Source of the DNA: Welwitschia mirabilis
Taxonomy: Eukaryota > Gnetophyta > Gnetopsida > Welwitschiales
Direction: 5' to 3'
Length of the DNA: 64,000 nucleotides
Assembly: GCA_051453625.1 (NCBI GenBank)
Contig: JBOZIK010000001.1
Location: 65,798,288 to 65,862,287 of the forward strand
Notes under the pieces: model-generated
Told to the model about the DNA's origin: nothing
The model's database searches: none
The model's input: only the letters and a program-made list of their open reading frames with translations
Shown: positions 22,192 to 33,789 of the stretch, piece after piece
Numbering within the stretch: position 1 is the first letter of the stretch
Layout: each line of letters begins with the position of its first letter
Made by a program: the position numbers and the translations under genes

Positions 22192-23160
22192 CAACTTATT
22201 AGTATTTTTACTCAATCTTTAACTAAATCATATCTTGAAACTTTTGACCATTTTAAAGATCTTCTAATTAAAATTACTCATCATTGTTTTAAAGTTTGGT
22301 GATTATTTTAATTTTTTTAAAAATATCTTAATAAAGAAACTAGAAAGTTAATAGAAATATCAACTACTAAATATTTATTAAATTTTATTCATGATAAAGC
22401 ATGGAAAGAATTAGAAGATCTGGTTGAAGTTACTCAAAGACAGAAAATTATTGATTAATGACCATGTAAGAAGTAGGTTTAACTTGAATGAATTTTTCTG
22501 TAAGGATAAATCTAATGTTAAACTAGTAGAGAAAGTGAAATCTCTATTAGTCCAACTAGAAAATCTTAAAGTAAAATAATAAAAGATTAAAAAATTCTAA
22601 CTTAATATTTTTCAAGATCATCATTTTATGAGTTGTATCAAGTATAATATCATTCCATTTAATTTTTTAAAAACTTTAAGGCAACTCAAAGTGCTTTACA
22701 TTATCATCATCTTTCTAAATCTCATTCCTTTAATCAAACTTGTCATGCTTTTATGCCATGTAATAAGTATTTCAATTCTCATCTAAACAATTTCTATCAT
22801 AATTACTTTTATCCTTACAGTAATCAATCTCAATGGAAACCTAAAACTTTACTCTTTCTCTTCCATAAGAAAATGAATTAGAAGTAACAATAAAGTTGTT
22901 GCTTGATTAAATGGGTTAAATATAAAAATCTATGAATTTCATGTTCCAAGAACAAAATAAAGAGGAGAATCATCCTAGTTTAACTTTTTAATCTACTCCT
23001 AATTTAAGATCAACTAATGTGATGGAAGAATGCAAGGATATGAATCCCATTAGATTAAGAAGTGGGATTGTGATTTATGAGCCTAATTCTAAAGCTAAAG
23101 AAGATATAAATTTTACTAAAATAATTAAAATTTTTAAATTTGATTGTAGATAAAAATTTT
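22180..23160 (+). pseudogene. gag C-terminal half of the large gypsy element
   Basis: Frames combine to MRQLISIFTQSLTKSYLETF, DHFKDLLIKITHHCFKVW (family: ERFKELL-RCPHHG---W), TRKLIEISTTKYLLN and KAWKELEDLVEVTQRQ (family: T--MID----GG-L-NKT--EAY-LIE-MA-N--QW). A long AT-rich spacer follows; then, at 23020-23110, EECKDMNPIRLRSGIVIYEP matches the conserved (E)QC-A-TLRSGK-(I)EPP tail just before protease. Frameshifts separate the pieces. Compared with the N-terminal half at 14380-14716 the decay is similar, as expected if both belong to one old gene. Confidence 0.75.
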
Positions 23161-23339
23161 AAGAAAGAAAATTAGAAGATTGTATTCCTTTTTCTAGTCA
23201 TATTCAATCTGATAAAGCTTCTAATAAATATGATGATATTCATAACTTTAATTTTTTCCTTCTTTATGTAATCAAGTAAATTTCTTCTTATGTCAAGTTT
23301 CTTAAAGACTCATGCACTTGCAAAAGAAAGATTTAAGCT

Positions 23340-23830
23340 TCTAGAAAAACAATTAATCTTATCATATCTACTACTTATGTTTTGCAATCCAAAATCCTTG
23401 TAAAATATGGTTACCCTAGATCCCCGATTATTTTTATTACTATTGTTAACCATCTTACTTATAAAGCCTTAGTAGATTTAGGAGTTGGGATTAACCTTAT
23501 GCCATAACCTGTTTTTCAATACTTAGGATTTAATCATGTCAATCTCACTAATGTAATACTTTCCATATTAGATGGAACCTTGCTTAAGCCCTTAGGAATC
23601 TGAAAAGATGTCATAATTCAAATTAATAATGTAGTTTTTCATGTTAACTTCATTATTCGTAAAGTTCCTACGGATTCTAGTAGTTACCCTATTATTCTTG
23701 GTGGACCTTGGCTTGCAATAATAGATGTAAAAATTAATTATAGATCTAGTGCATTAAAAATTATCTTTGGTAACTTTGCCACTGAATTGAATGTCTTTTT
23801 TAAATTAGTAGAAAAAGGCTAATGAATTAA
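23340..23830 (+). pseudogene. Aspartic protease relic (gypsy pol)
   Basis: Almost continuous in one frame: YPRSPIIFITIVNHLTYKALVDLGVGINLMP, a stop, then VFQYLGF. The active site DTG/DSG region reads D-L-G (23475-23483), as in many Athila/Tat-like proteases where ALLDLGASIN is common. Downstream, LLKPLGI and YPIILGGPWLAIIDVKINYRS match PRGI-EDV and PIILGRPFLAT--A-IDV. The protease would release gag and pol products. At least three stops are present. Confidence 0.8.
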
Positions 23831-24269
23831 ATGAACATTTACTTTTGCCTGAAATGTGACTTATAAGTGATAACTTATTTTCTATTTTGAATGATATTCT
23901 TTATTTGGATATTGGACATGAATTGCTTATTACATCTTATTTAGATTTAAATGAAATTGATAACCCTATTGAATTTGTTTATTTTGAATATTTAAATTAT
24001 ATTTTTAAAGAAATGAAAGTAAACATTTTCTTTGAATGATGTTTTTATAGCTAATAATTTTACTAATGATGATTTAAAACCTCTATCTAATATTTTTTTA
24101 GGTAGTAATTAATATTAACCTATTATCATTTTTGCTCATCTTACTTCTTTTTAAGAAAAAGAGCTTATTGATTTATTACTTGGAAATTATCTAGATTTTT
24201 TTTAGTATTACAATAATTTAGTTGATGCTTATCCTTATATTTATTTACATCATATTTACTTAAATTGAT

Positions 24270-24760
24270 ATTAAACCTATTCATCAAACTTAATGTAGGC
24301 TAAATCCAAAGCTTAGTAATATTGTTAAAGAAAAAGTCATGAAACTTTAGAAAGTTTATGTTATTTATTCCATCTCAAATAGTGAATGGGTAAGCTCTTT
24401 ACAAGTTGTCCCAAAGAAAAATAGTAAATGCAAATTTTTATGGACTTTTGTATTCTTAATACTCATACTAAAAAAGATTATTTTTCTATTCCTTTTATTG
24501 ATTTAATTTTTGAAAAATCTTTTGCCCATCAATATTATCATTTTTTGGATGAATATAGGGGTTATAATAAAATTCTTATTGCTCTAGAAGATTTTAAAAA
24601 TGCCTTTTGATTCATATAATGCTCTTGCAACTTTTTAAATGTGTGTAAATAGTCTTTTTAAACTAATTTTGTAGATGAATTTTTTAAAATATTTATGAAT
24701 TATTTTTCTTTCTGGTAGTTCTTTTGATCATTATGTTATTTGAAGTTAATTTTAAATCAT
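24270..24760 (+). pseudogene. Gypsy reverse transcriptase relic
   Basis: Segments: RLNPKLSNIVKEKVMKL (family: RRLNP-M-EVV-KEV-KLL), VIYSISNSEWVSSLQVVPKK (family: IYPISDS-WVSPVQVVPKKGG), LNTHTKKDYFSIPFIDLI, and HQYYHFLDEYRGYNKILIAL (family: YYCFLDGYSGYNQI-IA-ED). The cysteine-start CIDYRKLN block is shortened. The catalytic FMDD/YMDD box reads FMNY (24692-24703), so both aspartates are gone. FDHYVI-like residues follow, as after the catalytic box in the family. A 60-codon stretch at 24428-24610 remains open by chance. Confidence 0.85.
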
Positions 24761-24799
24761 TGTATTGATATAATCCTAAACTGAATTATAAGGAAAGTT

Positions 24800-25450
24800 A
24801 TTTCATGGTTACTAGAGGTATTATTATTGGTCGTATTATTTCTTAAAAAGGAATAAAAGCAGATCCTATTAGGATTAATATTATTTGTTTTCTTCCTACG
24901 CCTATTTGTGCTAAAGATATAAGATCATTTTTAGAACATGCTAGATTTTAGCATTGTTTTATTTCATCTTTTAGTCTTCTTGTCAAACCTTTAATTAAAT
25001 TTCTTCTAAAAGAAGCATCTTTTTCTTGGATACCTAAGTATGAACTTTCATTTCAAAAATTTAAAGATCTTTTATCATATTATCTTGTGTTTTAATTTCT
25101 GAATTGGCATTGTCCTTTTAAAGTAATGATAGATGTAAGTGATTTTATAGTATCTGTAGTTTAGGTTAAACTCTTGAGTGTAAACCTATGTTATTTCTTA
25201 TTCTAGTGAAACCTTACATAACACATAACTTAATTATTCTACCACTAAAAAAAATGTTATCTATAATCTTTTCTCTTGAAAAACTTTATCATTATTTTAT
25301 TGATTATTATTTAATTATCTTTACTAATCCTTCTACTTCAAAATACATTTTAGATCACTAACTAAAGCTCATTTTACATGTTAGGCTTTACTTATTCAAG
25401 AACTGAATATTACCACTAAAAGTAGATTAGGAAAATAAAACCTAGTTGCC
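24800..25450 (+). pseudogene. Gypsy RNase H domain relic
   Basis: GIIIGRIIS then KGIKADPIRINIICFLPTP, CAKDIRSFLEHARF, HCFISSFSLLVKPLIKFL and SFSWIPKYELSFQKFKDLL match VLGH-IS-KGIEVD-AKI--I--LP-P, VK-VRSFLGHAGFYRRFI-DFSK-A-PL--LL and F-F---C--AF--LK--L. FKVMIDVSDFIV (about 25119) corresponds to FE-MCDASD-A-GAVLGQ, where the first catalytic aspartate sits. A poorly readable stretch follows; 25450-25590 is AT-rich without motifs. Confidence 0.75.
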
Positions 25451-25589
25451 GATCATTTATCTCATCCTTCCTTACTTATTGATTCATCTAAAATTAATGA
25501 AAATTATCCTAATGAAAATTTCTTTACTATAAGTGTTTTACCTTAGTATGCCGATACTAAAAATTTTAAATCTAATGGTATTATAAACC

Positions 25590-26470
25590 AAAGAAAATTA
25601 TATCTTAACAACATAAACTTTTATAGAAACCACATATTTTATTTAAATATTATGCTAGTTAGATCTTTCAAAAATGAATACTTGAGAATGAGATGATTAG
25701 TACATTAGAATCTTATTATAATGATATATGTGATGATGATTTTAATAGAAACAAAATCACATTTAAAGTTTTAAATGTTGGCTTCTTTTGGCCTATTCTT
25801 TTCAAAGATGCTAATGAGTTTTTTAAATCATGTAACAAATGCCAAAGAATAGGTAGCATTAGTAGAAGAAATGAAATGTCTCTTGAACCTATTATTATTT
25901 GTCAGCCTTTTAATGTTTGGGGTATAGATTTTATTAGATCATTTCTTCCCTCCTTTAGTAATATTTATATTCTTGTTTGTGTGGATTATGTTACTAAATG
26001 GGTAGAAGCTAATACTTATAAATATTGTGATGCTAAGACTATTATTTTATTTCTTAAATATTATTTTATATCCTATTTTGATCATTCTAAAGTAATCATT
26101 AATGATAAAGGAACCCATTTTTGCAATAAAATATTTAGAAATGTTATGCTTGTATCTACTGCTTAGCATCCTTAAATCAATGGTCAAGCTCAAATAACTA
26201 ATCATGAGCATATTAGAATTATTCAAAAAATAGTTAGTACTAATAGAAAATATTGATCATTAAAATTGTCTAATACATTATGGACTTATCATACAACTTT
26301 TAAGACTCTCATTGGTATGACTCCTTTCATATTTATTTATGGTAAACAATGTTTTCTTTTTTTTAAGATAGAACATCAAGAGATTAACATTATTCATAAA
26401 CTTAATCTTGATTTTGGAAAATGTGCTAAACATAGATTAGATCAATTAAATGAATTAGATGAACTATGAT
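25590..26470 (+). pseudogene. Gypsy integrase relic (zinc-binding and DDE core)
   Basis: The best preserved gene fragment in the window: 157 codons are open from 25693. FKVLNVGFFWPILFKDAN, CNKCQRIGSISRRNEM and WGIDFIRSF match the family strings KVLQ-GFYWPTLFKDA, C--CQR-GNISRR-EMP and WGIDFMGPF. All three DDE residues are readable: D in WGID (25927-25929), D in NDKGTHF (26104-26106) and E in ITNHE (26206-26208). The HH half of the zinc finger is lost while CNKC stays. After a stop at 26164-26166 and a short deletion, NGQAQITNHE and TLWTYHTTFKTLIGMTPF continue (family: NGQAE-SNREIK ... LWAYRTAFKTPIGMSP), to LNELDEL. Confidence 0.9.
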
Positions 26471-26805
26471 TAATTACTTGTAATAACCAAGTGCTTGCTA
26501 AAAAATGAATGAAATATTATCATGATTAGATTATTCTTTGTAAAAACTTTTTGTAGATGATAAAGTTTTACTTTTTAATCCTTATTTTCATTTATTTCCT
26601 AGAAAGTTAAATTCTAAATGAAAAGGTTATTTTATTGTTATTCATGTATTTTCTTTTGGAATTATTAATACTCAGGATCCTAAAACTGGTCATGTTCAAT
26701 AAGTAAATGGATTTAAACTTAATTCATTTAGTGATAAAAATTTAAATGGAGTTGAGATTTATTTTAATTCATCTTTTGGATGTAAATGTGATAAAATCTA
26801 AAAAC
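26471..26805 (+). pseudogene. Integrase C-terminal region relic
   Basis: VDDKVLLFNPYFHLFPRKLN, then KGYFIVIHVFSFGIINTQDP and GHVQ-VNGFKLNSF, match the family pattern VLL(F)NSRL-LFPGKL-SKW-GPF-V--V-P-GAVE(I) ... F-VNG-RLK-Y, the GPY/F-type module at the integrase end. Two stops interrupt it. It ends the pol reading; no env-like frame follows. Confidence 0.7.
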
Positions 26806-27689
26806 CAAAGAGATAAAAAATTTTATTTCATTTGTATTTTTATTTTTCTTAAAAATATTGGTATTTTTTAGGTGATGAAATCAAAGTTATGGGTCTCATG
26901 TAGTTACATCCAAAATATTTTTGAACTTTGAAAAGGACCCAATTATGTTTGTTTTCTAAAAAAATTATCAATTAAAAAATATTTTTAGTTTTGATTTTTA
27001 AGTTTTCTTTTTGCCTATAATAAAGGGTAACAAAGATTAATATTTTTCACCTTAAGATCCTAGTTTTTATTTAAATTAAGGGTTATAACTAGTTGTTTCC
27101 TAAATTTTAAACCTTCATCTTTATGAATATCTTGTCTTTAATACTAGATCATTTTTTGATAATGTATATATTTTATGTATGAAATATGTGAGATTTGCTT
27201 TCTTACATAATACTATTTTATAAATATGATATTTTGGATTTGATTTTATTTTATTTAGCTTCTGTTTACATTTTTCTTTTCTTTTTATAATGAATAAAGC
27301 TTAAGAACATTTTAACTTTAGTTTTTATATTTATGAATAAAATGTTAAAGTTTTTTATGTCTTTTCATTTATTTAATTATCTCCTGTGATATATATGTGT
27401 GTGTGTGTGTGTGTGTATAGTACTGTCACTTTATATATTGTTTTATTTACAAGATTAACATTTAGATCCATAATCATCCACTTAAGCTATTTATATCTCA
27501 ATTATTTATCCACAAATGTTGGTAAATGATGTAATTCCTTACCATCATGTAAATAATGAATCTCACTAGATATTTTGATAACAAGTCTAATATCACATCT
27601 TATGGATGAACATCTTGATTATTAGTAGGCTTTATTCTTTTCATTGTCATCACTTATGTGCAATGTACAAGTAGACTAATTAGGGATAT
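26806..27689. other. Non-coding 3' internal region of the large gypsy element
   Basis: About 880 AT-rich bases without coding motifs between integrase and the 3' LTR-like repeat. It includes a short (TG)n tract at 27391-27417. Just before the repeat the strand reads AATTAGGGATA, at best a poor polypurine tract. Confidence 0.4.
27391..27417 (+). repeat. TG microsatellite
   Basis: ATATATGTGTGTGTG with about ten TG units, in otherwise AT-rich DNA. Confidence 0.9.
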
Positions 27690-28328
27690 GATGAATCTTG
27701 AATTTTTGATAAAATAAAATACTAATAATCACTATCTTGCATTACTTTTTAAACTTTAATATTGCATTTAAAGGGTTTTTTTTTCATTTTTAGGTGATAG
27801 AAATCTTGGACATTTAATAATTTTAATATGATGCATTATAATCTAGCTTGAGGCTCTTCATAACACTTGTAATTAGGAGATCAAGATCAAGGATGAAAAT
27901 GCAGATCATGGAAGATGTAGAAGCTCTATAAATGATTCATGGTCCCTTTTTCATCATCATATATCATCCTCTTATGGATGTAATAACTCTATCTAATTTT
28001 AACACTAGATGCATGACATTAGATGATAACATAGCTTTTTAGAACATTAATACCTTGGAAAATTACATTCTAAGAGCTATAATTTATATATTTATGGTCA
28101 TTTTTTAGTCCAATTTGATGAATTCATATATTGTAATTCTTAAAAGATAAAATTATATTAATTTTTATTTTTTGGATTTTAGGTAGTTATTTCTAAATCT
28201 TCTTATATGTCATAGTGTCAATTCTAACTACAACATCATACAATAGTTTTACTAGATGAAACATAAATCACATGTGAATTTGTGATGGTTTTAGCAACTC
28301 CTCAACTTCAAATCATTCTAAGTATTTC

Positions 28329-28336
28329 TATAAATA
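28329..28336 (+). promoter_or_regulatory. Conserved TATA box in the 3' LTR-like repeat
   Basis: TATAAATA, aligned with TATAAACA at 11514-11521 in the 5' copy. Retained in both copies despite strong divergence around it. Confidence 0.4.
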
Positions 28337-28920
28337 CCTCCTTCAATGTCAAAATTAAGCTAATAAAATTACTCTACCATTTTTATTTGATTTTAATGTG
28401 ATTCAAGATATTCTCAAGCATTGGAAGGACATTTTCTACCATGTTTCTCTTACATTTGTTCACTTTCAAGCTTATCTTTTTTGTATATATACTTTGAAAG
28501 CCTTATACATTCTTCTTTTACATCTTTTATTATCACATAAATCCATTTTTAACCTTCTAAACCCTTTTGAATCTCATTTTCCTTTATCATTTCTCCCATT
28601 TCTATTCATCTAGAGCGTATTATAAGAGTAGTAAAGTGCACATGATCGAGTTGTGTAGGAGGAGGAGAAGGCATCAAATCTTATAAGAAATTCCATCAAA
28701 AACTAATGGAAATGGCTGTGCATTCATCTAAGACCAATAAGTGTTATTTTCCTTATGTTTTTATGCTTTTGATTACTTTATTTATGCATCTATATCATGA
28801 TTTTCTTTTAACCTAGTTAGACTTTTTACAGCACTTTACATGATTAGTGCTAATTAGATTATATACATTTAATACCTATCATAGAAATCTAAAATTTATG
28901 TGGCTAATCAATCTATATCA

Positions 28921-28945
28921 AAATAATAATAATAATAATAATAAT
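28921..28945 (+). repeat. (AAT)n microsatellite
   Basis: About seven to eight AAT units. The equivalent place in the 5' LTR-like copy (near 12060) lacks it, so it grew after the copies separated. Confidence 0.9.
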
Positions 28946-30990
28946 TTGGTTTATTCCTCTTCTCTCTTTTTTCCTTCATTCTTCTCATTTCTAGTACATT
29001 TTCTTATAATTTCACCTTTTTTGTAAAGTAAATATGATGAATTTATATTTTTATTCTTTATAATAGTATTAAATTGATTTAAAAATATGTTATTTATTTT
29101 TTTAGTTTTTCTTTTTATGAATTATTCTCTCTTTTTCTGCTCTTCTAAAAATTAAAGTAGAATAGTGAATTTAATTACTTGTCTTATCCATAACTTTTTT
29201 TTTCCCACTTCAATGATTCTCATATTTTCTCAATAACTTCCTCTCATGATTTATAAACTCTTATTTTTAATTAGTTAGCACTCAAACTTAAACTATAGAA
29301 TCCCTTTTTTAGTTATTTACAATGGAAGTTACAATTTTACTTGGAAACATTTTTGAACTATTAAAATATTAATTTTCTTAGTGAAGTGAATTTATTTATC
29401 ATTATTGATGTCTTTTTAGAAATTTAAGAATCTATTCTATAGTATTTTTTAAGTATGTTTAGAATATGAAATCCACTTTTTCTCAAGTTTTATAGTTTTC
29501 TTAATATTATTAGTCAAAGTAGAATTAACTATATTTTTGTAGTTTTTTCTAGATGAACTATTTCTATCTATTTTAGACAATTGTCCTTGATCTTAAATGT
29601 TTAATTCTAGAAACCTATTTTAGGATATATCCTAAGTATTTTTAAGATTTGGAGATTTTTTAAGTCCATTGTGAATTGTCTCTTTTGTTTCTCTCTCTCC
29701 TTCCTTTTTCTCTTTATATTAGTTAAAATAGCTTAAAATTGACCATTACTTTAATTGTATAAACATTCATAGGCTAGTTTTTATCAATTACCTATTGATT
29801 TATAACCTAATTTAGATGTTTTAATTATTTTATAACTCATATCATGATAAGTAAAGGGTTATCTTTCAAGTCAGTCATATTATAATTTAGTGAAAATCTT
29901 GGTAAAGTCAAATGGTTTTCTATGTTAATTTGAAGAATTTAGTCTTTTAAGTGTTATATTTTAATTATAGAATTTTTAAAGTTTATATAGAATGAAATGT
30001 GATGTCTAAAGTACCTAAGTACATCCATGTTAAATGATTTTAAGNNNNNNNNNNNNNNNNNNNNNNNNNNNNNNNNNNNNNNNNNNNNNNNNNNNNNNNN
30101 NNNNNNNNNNNNNNNNNNNNNNNNNNNNNNNNNNNNNNNNNNNNATTAACTATGTTACTTTGATTTAATAAATATTCATATTTTGGTTTTTTATCACTTA
30201 CTTATTGATTTAGAGCTAATTTAAATGTGTCACTACTTTTATAACTAATTTTATGATAAATAAATATTTATCTTTTAAATCAATTATATTAAAATTTAGT
30301 AAAAATATTGTTTAAGTCAAATGGTTTACTATGTCAACTTGAAAAATTATATTTTCCAAGTAACATTTTTTAATTCTGAGTTGTTGTACATTTTGTGTAT
30401 ATTGAAATAAGATGTTTAAATTACTCATTTAAAGCCATATTATATGATTTTAAGTAATGAACATTTTATAAAATATTCTTTTTATATGAAACTATCTTAG
30501 GTAGGTTTAGCTCATTAACTCTCTTGCTTACTCATTCGAGTTAAAAATGATCTTTAAAACCATAGTTAACATTTATAAAAGATTATTTCATTGTATTTTA
30601 TTGTATTTTCCTTTTTACATTTCATGAAATTATGCTTGAACACTTGTAGCTTTTTACAATAATTATAAATCATTGTTGTAAGTACTTGTATGTCGCATAA
30701 AAGAAATAGTTATTTTGTTGGATAAAGTAATAGTATGATAAAATAATATTAATATTTCTATATCAATTTATGTAAAGTATTCCATTAGTTTAATACTTTA
30801 TTCTTCCACTATATATGCAATTTAACTAGAAGATTTCTTTATGACGTAATTTGAATTTTCTATACTTGATTTTATTTTCTTGATTTGAATTATCATATTA
30901 AGCACATATTTATTTTTGCGAAGGATTAGATCATGATCTCCTTATTTTAAAAATTGATTTTTTTCCCTTCATTCAATATCTTTAAAGTTG

Positions 30991-32329
30991 TAGATATCTA
31001 TTGAGTAAATGTCCTTATCTTATGCAAACATCTCTAAAGATTAGATATTTGTCTTTTAATTCTCTTTGTCCTTGAAATAAACATTTTTATTTTGGTATAA
31101 ATATTTATTGTAATAAGGTAACTAATAACAATCATTATCAAAATATTTTTTTGAGGTATTTAGATTTTTTTTCTTGTTATAGATGTTTTTCATGTGATAT
31201 ACATCTTTGACTTAGCATGTCAAAAATTAAAAATACACCAAAGTGAGGGTTTTAACTCTTGTTTAAGAAGGAGAAGAAGAACTAATTCTTGTTTTTAGTA
31301 ATATACCTAGTAGGCATCCCCATTAGAGTGCTTCAAAGCCTTTGTTTTTTCAAATCTATTAGCATAAATGCCTTTTGATTGAAAAAGTCTATACATCAAG
31401 GAAATCAGGTGTTATTTTTATAACATGTGGTCTTTTTTTGGGTTTTTTAAATATTTTTATTAAAATTAAGTTATTTTAGTTATTTTAGTTATTTTCCCTT
31501 AAAATGATGAGGAAAATCCCACTAGTGCTTTAAAAGAAAATAAGATTATACCTAAAACATAAAAACCTTATTATCAACCAATATTTTACCATGAATTAGC
31601 AGTATAATGATTTAAAACTTGGGCAAAAAAATCTATTATTGTAGAAAGAATGCTTGCTTTTTAAAAACCCAAGAAACATTAGCTACTTTCATACTCCTCG
31701 CATCTTTCTTAAGACATGATAGTTTAGTTGGAATAGAGCATTTCAAACCTAGTAGTTTGTGAGTTCTATGTTCACATCCATAAAATAAATGACTCCACAA
31801 GCATATGTTAGATATAAGTAAGAGGTTTTTCTCTCTTTTCCACTCCCAATTTTGTCAATTATTTGCTTAGAATAGATGATTTAGAGGCCCCTCAATTATA
31901 CATGCATTCCTTCAATGGAATCTTCACATACCATTTTGTTAACATTTCATAATATATATTAATCAATATTATTTTTGAACATGCAAAAATGAATTCTTAT
32001 TAGAATGTGAAATGAAATCAAATGGTATCTAATGCATTAATTTTAAGGTTAATTTCATTTTATAATATTTTAATTAGAGGAGATAGCTTCAATTACTTTA
32101 ACTCCATGCAGACATTTACAGTATAGTACCTACTTATAGGGATTAAAATTGATCTTAGTTTCATATTATACAACGACATTATTATATTATTTCCTAAGCA
32201 TCAGAAATTAGATTATTCCTATTTAATTAGCCTCATAATTACTAATGTAAATATATCAGTTTTATATATTGATCTTATTTAGCCTAAGAATGTACTTTTA
32301 GAGTTTAGTAAAAAGTAGTGTGCACTAAT
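30991..32329. other. No feature recognised
   Basis: AT-rich, stop-rich in all frames. I saw no transposon domain, RNA gene or strong promoter. It may include the flank of the large gypsy insertion. Confidence 0.4.
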
Positions 32330-33480
32330 ATAAGTAGGAGAAGAAACAAGCAAAAGGCCCTCTAAGGCATATTTTCAGAGATCTCATTTCATAATTGTAC
32401 ATAGTCTTTCATCAATGAAGAAATGTCTCAAGACAATTGCAAAAATAATAGGAAAGGTTGACAAAAGACTATTGAAATCTAAAAAGCATAGATATGTAGC
32501 CAATGAGATGGAGGCATCTATAAGTAGTTGGAAATCCATGGAATTCTTACATGATCTAATTTATAGAAGGAATCTCAGGTAAAGGAACCACTAGAATCTT
32601 CCATTATAAGTTAAAACTTAGGCAGGGTATAGGATTCAGATACTTTAGAGTCTATAGAAGAGGAGTTACACATTTAGGGGGAACACCAAGCTCCATAATA
32701 TGCTATAGCATAGGCTTAAGAGGAGCAACAAGTAGACTCAAAGAGCTTACATGATGAGTCCCTTATCTTTCATAGTCCTTGTGACAAGCTTTACATTCAC
32801 TAGTTCACATGTTATCATCACCACCTCGTGTACCATCACCACCTTGCATTCCATCTCTACCACCACTATTACTTACATTTCCCATTTACATAACACCTCT
32901 TAATACATCTTCATCTTTTGTATTCAGTTTTACTGAGGCTTTCACTATTAATATCTTTAATACATCTATCACCCCTTAGGCATATACTTGTATAGGAAAA
33001 AAAGCCTTTTGATATTATGGTGAAACATTGCAGTGGCCATGATAAAAATGAGACATACCTCCACCTACATCATATTGATCCTACATCATCTAGATCTCCA
33101 CCATTAAAGATAGTGATAATGATAGTGAGGATGCTAGGTATGGCACTTATTATATTAGTGATTTAGCTTTTAGTGACTAGTTTCCTTTGTATTGTCCATA
33201 AAGAGAGAGAAGATGGCAAATTAGACTAGACATCCTGTATGAGGTTAGAGAATGTGAACTTGAGATGGATGATTGGACTTTTTATGAGTAACATAATAGT
33301 TAATGCTTACTTCTACATACATATCTTGATGATTTATGTTTCTTCTAGTTTCTGAACTTTTATTTTATGTTTAGTATAACTTGTACTACATTGGTTTATT
33401 ATGTATCTACTAATCCAATGTATTAGCACTACTTTTTGTTTACTATCTTGAAATAAATATCAATGTTATTTTCCAATGAT
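32330..33480 (+). other. Less AT-rich block with coding-like pieces, unidentified
   Basis: This block is visibly less AT-rich. Coding-like pieces on the plus strand include a basic helix-like MKKCLKTIAKIIGKVDKRLL (about 32416-32475), a proline/serine segment SPPRVPSPPCIPSLPPLLL (about 32819-32876) and an acidic run SDNDSEDARYGTYYISDLAF (about 33112-33171), each followed by stops. The order basic, proline-rich, acidic would suit a transposase or gag-like protein, but no diagnostic motif was found and I do not assign a family. After 33300 it fades into AT-rich, UTR-like DNA. Confidence 0.3.
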
Positions 33481-33789
33481 TTAACTTTTTACAATTTTTA
33501 AATGCCTTATACAATACATCGTGATTCATTATGGATTTATTGTATCTCAAATGCCATTAAACATAACTGCATTAGTAAGATTTGCTAAGTTTTGGACAGG
33601 ATATTATTGGTAAAATCCCAGTTTTAATTATTCTACTTATAAAATATGATGTATTTAATATATGAATAGGATATTGGAGAGCACCAAGATTATAAATAAG
33701 GATTAAGCTAACCAAAATTCAATGCTAAATGAATATAACAAGATGTACTCTCAAAGCTTAAAATTCAAAGAGGCTTTAGCTCAAAATTT

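Larger units (their letters stand above)
10855..30990 (+). mobile_element. Ancient ~20-kb Ty3/gypsy element (long LTRs) carrying a nested LINE
   Basis: Two same-orientation ~3.1-kb repeats (10855-14010 and 27690-30990) enclose gag, protease, RT, RNase H and integrase relics in canonical order. Gag stops at 14716 and resumes at 22180, with a LINE in between flanked by a 12-bp direct repeat. The repeats begin TGATGAA and end TTCATTCA, a near-perfect short inverted repeat as LTRs have, and share TATA boxes at matching positions. The element lies right after a copia relic, so it may have inserted into that element. Doubts: no clear primer-binding site follows the left repeat, the LTRs are very diverged (about three-quarters alike by eye), and gaps at 13552 and 30045 disturb both. 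Confidence 0.6.
27690..30990 (+). repeat. 3' LTR-like repeat of the large gypsy element
   Basis: Colinear with 10855-14010. It starts TGATGAATC and ends CCCTTCATTCA. It carries the conserved TATA box (28329-28336) and GTGCTAATTAGATTAT near 28849, plus an (AAT)n tract absent from the other copy. The 100-N gap at 30045-30144 is odd: sequence right of it goes back to the equivalent of about 29735 but is clearly diverged from the left side. The last ~850 bases may therefore come from a third LTR copy joined in scaffolding. A 71-codon frame at 28398-28613 is in the pyrimidine-rich part and is not considered a gene. Confidence 0.55.

Noticed and set aside
22180-26805. Possibility that the pol relic is an endogenous pararetrovirus
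   Set aside because: An integrase with DDE motif lies after RNase H, LTR-like repeats flank it, and no movement-protein-like domain is seen; this is a gypsy retrotransposon.
10850-30995. Five-base target-site duplication of the large gypsy (ACATT before, ATATC after)
   Set aside because: The two words differ at two places. They could both derive from ACATC by C-to-T change, but this is too weak to count as evidence.
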